From Pelodera strongyloides (Eukaryota > Nematoda > Chromadorea > Rhabditida > Rhabditidae), in assembly GCA_036852015.1 (NCBI GenBank), contig JAANDG010000106.1:124001-188000 (forward strand): a DNA stretch of 64,000 nt, in the 5' to 3' direction. A program made the position numbers and the translations under genes. The notes below the pieces were generated by a model. It was not told where the DNA came from. It ran no database searches and saw only the letters and a program-made list of their open reading frames with translations. Positions 56,237 through 64,000 of this stretch are shown in pieces; the stretch's first letter is position 1; the number at the start of each line of letters is the position of its first letter.

Positions 56237-58835
56237 ATGTCCGATACCGAGGTTGCTGAGACTGGGGAGGAAAGAGGACCGATCAGTGAGATTTTTGGAC
56301 CCGGGCCACAACCTGGAGTCAGCTATCCACTCAATGTTAAGTACTGTGGAGGTGAGTGAGTTAGCGTACTCTTCTTTTGTAGAATTTTGTGTTGGATACG
56401 TGATTGACATTGTTTGTTGGGGTCTGTCGGGGGCGAAATTGATGTAGCACAGACTACAAGAGTTTCCGTAACAATGTTTCTAAGGAAAAAAACGTTTTTA
56501 TTACAACTTAGGCATCATTCATATACCAATATATAATTGGCGGTAAAACACTGTTGCGCAAATCAATTATAATACCACCTTCAAAAAGAAAGTAAATAAG
56601 CCAAAAAAACTAGACTACTCCTTTGTTTTGCAAAACTTGTAGAGTTCTGTAAGACTGTGTCGGAATAGATTGAAAACTGTGTTTGAATTTGTCTAACTAT
56701 ACTGTCGAATGCGAATCACTTCCTCGGGAAAATGCAGGATTTGTATAACTTGAGTGAAACATATCTCATTTGAAATTTCGTTTCATGCATCGACGCACTG
56801 TTTTTGATATTATGATTTGAGTGTAATTGTTGGTCCACTATAAGGATTGTTGAGTGTCAAGTGGATTATGATGTTTGAGCTTGAACATGTTTGAGCTTGA
56901 GATTGAGCAGGAATGCATTGAATCTGTACTTTCACCCTTGAATAAAGGTGCACGCTGTTGAAGCGTAAAACAAATTTTAAATTATTGACGTCTTTCAGCA
57001 TGTACTCTTCCCATTGAGTACTGTGAGTATGCGGGAATGAAAGATGACTGCAAGAAATGGATTGAGGAGAATGCTCCGGAATTCCTCGAAAACCTACAGG
57101 TTAGATTAAAGTTTATGATTATGGTTAACCTTAAGCTTAAGTCTTAAGTAAGGTTATGTTTTTAGGTAGACTGAACTCAAACATACTTATAATCTACTCG
57201 AAAATCTTGAGGTTCCATCTACTCTTTATCGATGAGTTGGCGGTATGCTAGGCAAATTGGAGTTCATTGATGTACCACTGGGAAAATTTTTTACAAAATT
57301 CTACTACTATTGAGTTTTTTTATTGACTTTTTATATATGAACATTGAAACATGATTCCTTTAGATTTCTGAACCTGCTGAAGGCGACGAAAAGAAGCACC
57401 AGAAAAGGGGAGGAAAGGGCAGCAAGCCTGTCCCGGTTGGTTTATTTTAGATGTTTATCCTTTTATTGCGTCTTACGCTTATTGTTTCCTATCAGAACCA
57501 TTTTTTTGGACGGTAGGCTGGCCGGCGGGCATATGTAGTGATTGGTTGGAATACTGAGGCCGTATTCACCAACACACAGCGAGCCCTCCCTAGGCTCACG
57601 GGCGCTCTGAATCTCTTTTGCCCTTGCACTCTCTACGCACTCTTTGGCTTCTTGGGGAGGCCAGGGAGGATTCCCTGCTTGTTGGCGAATACGGCCTCTG
57701 GAATGCTTCAAGTATGACTGATTAATATATTTTCCTTAGGATAAGAAGAAGGGCGGAGGCACTACTGGTCCATCGAAGATCACTTTGCAACGCGAACCAC
57801 GCGGGAAGAAGAATATCACCGTGATCAAGGGACTCGCGGCAAATGGTAAGGGTTTTGTTTACTATGTTATTTAGAGTAATGGACAATTTAAGCCACGCTG
57901 GATGTACTAGAGTGCATACCAATGCAACTTAGAATAAACCTTCCTGCAATATTCTCACCAGGGCATAGATCCTGTGTATGTAGGAGTTCGATTAGTATAC
58001 CATTTGTGCCCAGGGACCCGACTGTCTTATCTTCGTCGGTGCTGTGTAAGAGTGTGTATATGTTGTTAATAGAGAACTAATAGAATGTGCAATGAGGAGA
58101 AAGTACGTTTTTTAATTACAGGAATAGAACTAAAGCAGGCGACCAAGTTCTTTGCCTCTCGATTCGCGTGTGGAAGTAGTGTGACGGCGACTGATGAAGT
58201 GATTATCCAGGGAGATTGCAAGGACATTCTCTTTGATCTGATCCCGGAGAAGTGGGCACAGGTGGGAGGAGTTGGATTTTATTTAGACTACTAACGTACT
58301 AGCTTAGGTTCGCACTAAATTGGGTTAAAGAAGGAGGCTCACGAGAATGAAGTGCTCAAATAGTGCTCAAATTTAATACCATCATCTTTCGATAAAAGGA
58401 AACTATTTGACCATTCTCGTGAGCCTCCTCCTTTAAGAACCGTAGTGATGAAGATTGTGCATGCCGCATGCGTCGTGTTTCTGCGGTATTATAAGTTCTA
58501 GGCCGAATTTATTTAAATAATTCTGTTTGGTTTGGTTTACAGTAACGTTTAGAAACAATGTACGAACAAACAACTCATTTGAAAGATTTTTTTAGTTTAA
58601 CAGTATAATTCTTAAAGCGGTATGACACCTGGTTGTGAAGCATATATTGGGCAATATTGTATTATATGCAAGTTCTTGTGCCCGTCAATGCCGTAAGGGC
58701 AGATAATGGAGCCTGATTAGCATATAGTGCATGGAAATAGAAGTGCTAATCTAGAATGGGGTCAAAAATCTTTAAAACACTTTGTTGCAGGTGGATCCTA
58801 AGTTGATCGACGACCTCGGAGATAAGAAACGATAA
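56237..58835 (+). CDS. DENR: Density-regulated protein (DENR), SUI1-domain translation factor
   Basis: Six exons join to 192 residues: 56237-56351, 56999-57099, 57364-57435, 57740-57845, 58122-58261, 58791-58835. Human DENR is 198 residues. The N-terminal part has [20 protein letters not shown], giving the zinc-type cysteines C37, C40, C47 and C56. The middle is a Lys/Gly-rich linker ([17 protein letters not shown]). The C-terminal SUI1 domain, from about residue 108, has [36 protein letters not shown] and LIPEKW. With MCTS1 it forms a heterodimer that supports translation re-initiation after short upstream frames and recycling of post-termination 40S subunits. Introns 3 and 5 contain three inverted-repeat elements. 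Confidence 0.96.
57556..57699. repeat. MITE family D, copy 3
   Basis: In DENR intron 3. GAGGCCGTATTCACCAACAC and the inverted GTTGGCGAATACGGCCTC ends. The interior runs opposite to the copy at 15345. Confidence 0.85.
58325..58438. repeat. Fold-back element, family C, short copy
   Basis: In DENR intron 5. GGAGGCTCACGAGAATG and CATTCTCGTGAGCCTCC are perfect inverted ends flanked by TTAAAG / CTTTAA, matching the ends of the long copy at 18436-18898. Confidence 0.85.
58611..58720. repeat. MITE family B, one-ended copy
   Basis: In DENR intron 5, just after the family-C element. It starts CTTAAAGCGGTATGACACCT and shares TATTATATGCAA with 24404-24540. Confidence 0.65.
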
Positions 58836-60918
58836 TTTTAATTCAGTTTAGTTATTCTTTTCTCCTTTCTTCCTTTTTTTGTTGTCGATTAATTGCTTTT
58901 AAATCTATTGAAAATAATTTATTAGTTTGTTTCTTGTTGTACGAGTTTTATCTAGCATGTTACTCTACATTTTTGGGTGTTTCTATGACGGTGCGAAGTA
59001 TAGTTTTCAAGTTTCTAATCAATTTTCTCTATATTTATGAAGCTGACCCTCTTATTTGAAGTATGTTTTCTTGGAATCTATCAGTTCTATGAATAATTGT
59101 TTAAAATAAAATTATTATGCATAAAATGAAGTATATTGCATGCAATTTTGATTCAAACTTTCAATATTAAGATGGATATTTTTTATCTTATTGAGGAGAG
59201 TTGGTGTGTGGTGGTTTTTCTAGTGTTTTGTGAGCTTTGTAGATCGCGCAATCAAAATGTTTCAACTCATGTATGATAGTAAGATTGAATGTGTTTCAAC
59301 TGTTGTAAGAGATTATGTTTAGGGATTTTAAGTTTGACTTCAAACTATCAATTTAAATTTGACTGATTATGTGCTTTTTCAAAAGACCTGGTTTCGAGCC
59401 AGTTTTAATTAACCGACTATGCTAAAGGGAGCAGTGCGATGTTGCGCGGTCAAGGTCAGTAGGTCGGATGTTCAGTTCCCGGGTGCCTCACTTGCAAAAC
59501 GGCATTGATTATTGAACTGAATATTGTGCATTTATTGAAGATCGATCGCACTCTTCTAAAGTAAAATATCCCTACAAATTTTTGTCTCACTGAGAATATT
59601 TTAGGCTTTCAGTATGTAAACTTGTCTTTTTAGTTGTAAAAACATATTTCGTATCTAGCGACCCCCTAGGAAATCTGATGGCATAAGCATATTAATTTGT
59701 TATCAAATAAGTCTCCTACAATTATTGATACATTTGTGCAGTACATTGCATTTCCTTTGTTTATTCAACTGCACAATTTCTGTGAAATAATATGTGGCAT
59801 CCAGCGCTCTATTTGCGATCCATAGTTGAGTTACTAGAGCTGATTTTCTTGATTCTATAAGGGTTATTATCTTTTTGTAAAATTGTTTTATTTTGATTAG
59901 TATCCAGCGAATCCATTCTTAGCGCTTTTCATTTTCATGAATAAAACAAATATCGCGCATAAATAGAACGTTTGTTATTGAAGTAGACCAAAGTTTAGTT
60001 AATTCTTTTGAAATAGACAGCTATATGTCTTGCTTTTGCATTTGTAGGGACTATTGTACATAGAATATATGGGATGTTTTGATATTAATTTGGAATTACA
60101 AGTGTAACATTAGCCATTTCTTAAAATTAGGATACTGTACTTCACGTTCCTTGATTAACATACGGTAGTTTGTAACCCCCACTAATTAGATCCATTACAG
60201 TATGCTTATGTGTCATATATCGTTCTCTATTATATTAATTGAGGTAATTGAGATAACGCTTTTGTTGTATTCTTAATTACATTCTAGTCATTCTTATTGA
60301 TTTGTCTTTTACACAGTATTTTTATTCCGTAAAATTCCGTGTTTTTATATTGGAACATTTCTTCTATAGTTGTACAGTTTGGTCGTTTTTGTATATATAT
60401 ATAGAGGGACAGTTTATTTTAAAGCATGGATATACTATGCAAAACCTAGTGCGCGAGTTGTAAAGTTTCCACCATCCTCTCAGTTTCTCTGTCACTCTGT
60501 CTGGCTCTAAATCGAAAACAATAGATAATTACATCCAAAGAAACTAAGGAATCTTAAACACTGAGTATATTTTGTCTTACGCAGGCCCTTTGAGTGAGCC
60601 GGTGCGTTTTATTTCTGCTCTATTGACATAGGAAAGCTCAAATAATAGAGAGTTCGGTGTTCGCGCGCTAGCATCGGGTTTAGGTTCTCTATACAACATC
60701 ATGTCAATCTTAGCTTGCGAGTTTCTATGTTTAAGGTTTGCAACCTTACCCCCTTCAATTATTAATCTATATGTTACACGAATGTTCCTTTTATGTGTTT
60801 ACTGTAACGACTTGATTGCGTTAATTCATGCTATTGCTGTTGTGTCGTAATGGTTTTTTCGCATAAAGTCACACAGTAAGTTATGGTGTAGTGAATAAGT
60901 ATTATATACAATAATATA
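58836..60918. other. Intergenic region, DENR to GalNAc-transferase 2
   Basis: AT-rich, no supported exon. A likely DENR poly(A) signal (AATAAA) lies at 59105-59110. A tRNA-like stretch near 59421 is too degenerate to call. Confidence 0.5.
59105..59110 (+). terminator. Candidate DENR poly(A) signal
   Basis: First AATAAA after the DENR stop codon, 270 bases downstream. Confidence 0.45.
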
Positions 60919-60925
60919 CTTATAG
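60919..60925 (+). promoter_or_regulatory. Probable trans-splice acceptor, GalNAc-transferase 2
   Basis: ACTTATAG ends 8 bases before the ATG at 60934. Confidence 0.45.
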
Positions 60926-60933
60926 TAAGTTCG

Positions 60934-63794
60934 ATGTTACGGCGGTGTATCTCACCCCGTAAGTGGACCCGGGTGCGTAACCTTGTGCTCGTACTTATTG
61001 TCGGATTTGTGGTGTTGACTATTCTGAATGACGGAGGCACGCAGAGATTCAGCAGAAGACCGGCAGTGGAAGAGATTCAGGAAGTAAACCGGGTTGGTAC
61101 TTGTATAATTTTTTTTTTTTTGAAATTTTTCATTGGAATGTTGATCATACGTAACAACATAACTAACCACAAAACTAAGTTTCGAACACTTATGGCCAAG
61201 TGTACCCTAAGAATCTAGACTCTAACAATACTGCATTAGTTATTTGATAGATTTCCTACCTAGAATTTTCGAAACATTAGAAGTCTCTATGGTCTGTGAT
61301 TTTTATTCAATTCAGTTAAAGTCGTCGAATGAAAAGGCATTTTGTAATTATGATTTATGATGTTATGCACATTACAGCATGATGTGGCAGTTCACTATCA
61401 TCGTGGCATAACGGCAGTTCACTATCTTTATGAGTAACTGTATTTCAGGGTTGGCATCAGATCCCCGACTACACTAAACCGAGGCATGGGCCTGGAGAAG
61501 ATGGGGCGGCTGTCGCACTCACAGGTCGGTATCTAGAATGAAGTTAGCTAAGGACGTACCGTAACCCAACATGTCACTATTATACATATACTGTAACACT
61601 TTAGTTGCACCATCATTAATGATTCAATAGTTTCAGATCTTGAAGAAGCAGGTAGGTTTTTAATTAGTATTTCGTTGCCCTTTTATGTTTGATTAGTATA
61701 TTATTTTGGTTTGCTACCCTTTTTTCGTTAAGTTAAAACCTTGTCTCTTATGGGAACGGGCCTTGTTTTTTATTATGTTACTTTTGGTATTTTCAGATCC
61801 AGAGGAACGAAAAAGAGCGGAGGAACTTCAAAAGAAATGGTTTATGAATATTCTGGCCAGTGATAAGGTAATATTTTTTACATATTTTTTTTACTGTATG
61901 CCTCGAGAAATCAGATTGCTCTAATTGTAAGTAAGAGAAAGACGTTATAATTTTTCTTTTATTTGCTCCGACGTTTTGCAACGCTTCACCTTTAGTTATA
62001 GTGAAGGTAGTGACGTCACTTTTATTGTGCGAATTTGTAGTAGTTAGACTTAGGTTCACTTTCAATGTTTATGACAATGTGAAGGTTTATATTTTATATT
62101 TTATATTGTTATTTTCCTTTAGGTCTCTTTGGATCGCTCAATCCCTGATTCAAGAACGAAAGAATGTAAAGCGTTGGAATATGATAGTACTCTTCCAACA
62201 GCTTCGGTAGGTTCTTTTGGTAGACACGTATCTGAAAATTATACCCCAAAGCAAACCATACCCCGTGGTACAGTGCTACCCCATTTTAGAGCGTTGAGTA
62301 ATTAGTAGAATGGTGGTAATTGACTGTCGTATGTGTAGTTCTTGTAATTGCTTCTAGGTGGTAATTGTGTTCACTGATGAGTCCTACTCGGCCGTCCTTC
62401 GTACCGTACACTCTGTGGTGAACCGAAGTCCCCCACAATTACTACAACAGATTGTGCTCGTGGATGATAACAGCTCCATACGTAAGTTTGTCAAGTGATT
62501 TATATAAATACTTTTTGTTATGGCGCTTGTGTTACGTAGGTAGAACTTATTTTTCCCTATAAGAAAGTAACCGGGGCTGAAGCTTACAAGTAGCTAAATT
62601 TTGAACGCCAAAGGGCACCAACAATAGCGGTAGGTCCAGTAACTCACTATAAGGCTCTGGTAGCTGGCTTGTTAGGGAGCATCATATGTTTATTTACTAC
62701 TTTAGGTTTACGTGTCTTTGTAGCTATTTAATTGTTTCAAGGGTTAAGTAGATAAGTTAATATAGTGATACGTTAATGTTTCGTGTTTAGCTGAGCTCAA
62801 AGAACCGCTGGCGAAGCACATTTTACGATTTGGAAATCTGGTTAAGCTGGTGCGAAGTGAAGAGCGTCTTGGATTGATTAGGTATCGTTTACAGTATGCC
62901 GTAAGTGGTTCACTTATTAGTTGTCACACATAGTTGGTGCATGTAAGCTCGAATGATCCTCCCGTCTTTTATATTGCGTGTTTTTCGCTGTATATTTCAT
63001 TCTTTGCTTTTGGATACCTTATTATGATGCATGCATTTTATTTCTGTTAAATGTAACTGTCAGTACTGCATACATACTACTTTATGTTTTCAGAGCCAAG
63101 CTCCGCGGCGCTCAAGAAGCCACAGCCGAGGTTGTTGTGTTCCTCGACTCGCATTGTGAAGCAAATGCTGGATGGTGGGTTTTAAGTTCGTTTCTATAGT
63201 GTCAGCGTTTGAATACTCCTAAATTCGATATAATATTAGCTTCGACATTAAGTTAAGAAATGATACAGAGGTTTGTTTCTTATGGAAATCTCTACCGTAC
63301 ATCGTTATGTTCTATGGTGTTTAAGTCATATGTTATAATATTATCTGTAATTTTTGTCTAGGCTGGAACCCCTGCTCGCTCGTATTAAAGAGGAGCGCAC
63401 CGCTGTTGTATGCCCTGTTATTGACAGTATTTCCGATCAAAATATGCAGTACATGGGAGGATCACATGGAGGTTTGGGGAAATTAGCATGATCATTCTTT
63501 TAGGGATAAGAGTTAGTGTGTGGTGACAATGGAGAACAACCTGTTTTTAGGTCTTGTTGAAGGGGGTTTTCTAGAACTGAATCAGAACTTGAAAATACAG
63601 ACTTGACTGATAAAATTATCGGTAATAACGATCTATCAATCGTTAACGGTCTTTGGTGTATTCAAATAAATAAATTATAAAATGATAAGTGTTTCAGGAA
63701 TCGGCACCTTCTGGTGGTCTCTTCACTTCAGTATGGGACCGATGCCACAGAGCGAAATTGCAAGAAGGAAGAACCCGGAGACCGACTATATTAG
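60934..63794 (+). CDS. Polypeptide N-acetylgalactosaminyltransferase 2 of the pair (partial, 3' end off window)
   Basis: Ten exons are visible: 60934-61092, 61449-61524, 61637-61651 (15-base microexon), 61797-61867, 62123-62206, 62358-62481, 62791-62881, 63094-63174, 63362-63471, 63698-63794. They give 302 residues and leave phase 2 at the last donor. The reaction and Golgi location are those of the first family member. A membrane anchor lies at about 17-32 ([15 protein letters not shown]). The catalytic domain shows [35 protein letters not shown], the metal-binding D225-S-H227, VCPVIDSI and [10 protein letters not shown]. The second catalytic half and the lectin domain must lie past 64000. 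Several intron positions and phases match the first gene, so the two are tandem paralogues. This gene has an extra intron within [10 protein letters not shown]. Confidence 0.93.
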
Positions 63795-64000
63795 GTGAGA
63801 TCAAAGTGATACCGTAACCCGTTTTAGGAAAGTAGAAGATTATTCTTGTTTGTTGTACCTTACCTTAGGGTACTGTACTCTAAGTCCACGCAGCTTGCAC
63901 AAGGTGCTGGAGATGTCCAAATTAGCTAATAAGTTGGTACGGTAACGCTAACAAGGTAGTTGTGAGGTACGGTACAGTATTGCATCTCAGTAGTTCTTTC

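Noticed and set aside
59421..59490. tRNA-like stretch with a B-box-like GTTCAGTTCCC
   Set aside because: No convincing A box, anticodon arm or acceptor pairing; the shared SINE tail is absent.

Overview
The window reads as eukaryotic, most likely nematode, nuclear DNA. Genes are split by many introns. In three plus-strand genes a 3' splice site sits only 8-9 bases before the start codon, as expected for spliced-leader trans-splicing. The gene set includes a secreted vWA plus C-type-lectin protein, a common nematode architecture. A species cannot be named from sequence alone. About half the window is AT-rich, repeat-laden noncoding DNA.

Layout: (1) 1-2.5 kb: repeats and one possible small secreted peptide (minus). 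(2) 2.56-6.73 kb: 13-exon vWA/C-type lectin gene (plus). (3) 7.29-12.30 kb: BAR-domain gene (minus), convergent with the lectin gene, carrying a 1,314-base phase-0 exon for a disordered insert. (4) 13.98-17.92 kb: Gln/Pro/Tyr-rich single-pass membrane protein (minus), perhaps with a further 5' exon near 20.3-20.5 kb. (5) 18-34.4 kb: mostly gene-free, with fold-back elements, MITEs, GA microsatellites and GC-rich islands. (6) 34.45-46.56 kb: SERCA calcium pump with 19 constant exons and two alternative C-termini. (7) 47.89-54.58 kb: complete polypeptide GalNAc-transferase. (8) 56.24-58.84 kb: DENR translation factor. (9) 60.93 kb to the end: a second GalNAc-transferase, cut off by the window edge.

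Functional links: SERCA loads the ER/SR with calcium, the two GalNAc-transferases start mucin-type O-glycosylation in the Golgi, and the lectin gene encodes a secreted protein with a Thr-rich linker that could be a substrate for such enzymes. DENR acts in cytosolic translation re-initiation and recycling. The gaps between genes are over 1 kb, so I see no operon.

Most novel points: the frame-neutral 438-codon exon inside a BAR domain; the SERCA isoform switch that would add a KxKxx tail; a tRNA-headed SINE family; two tight perfect hairpins beside a splice site; and at least seven families of short inverted-repeat elements, several ending in TTTAAAG. All exon models were joined by hand and checked for frame; transcripts were not available.
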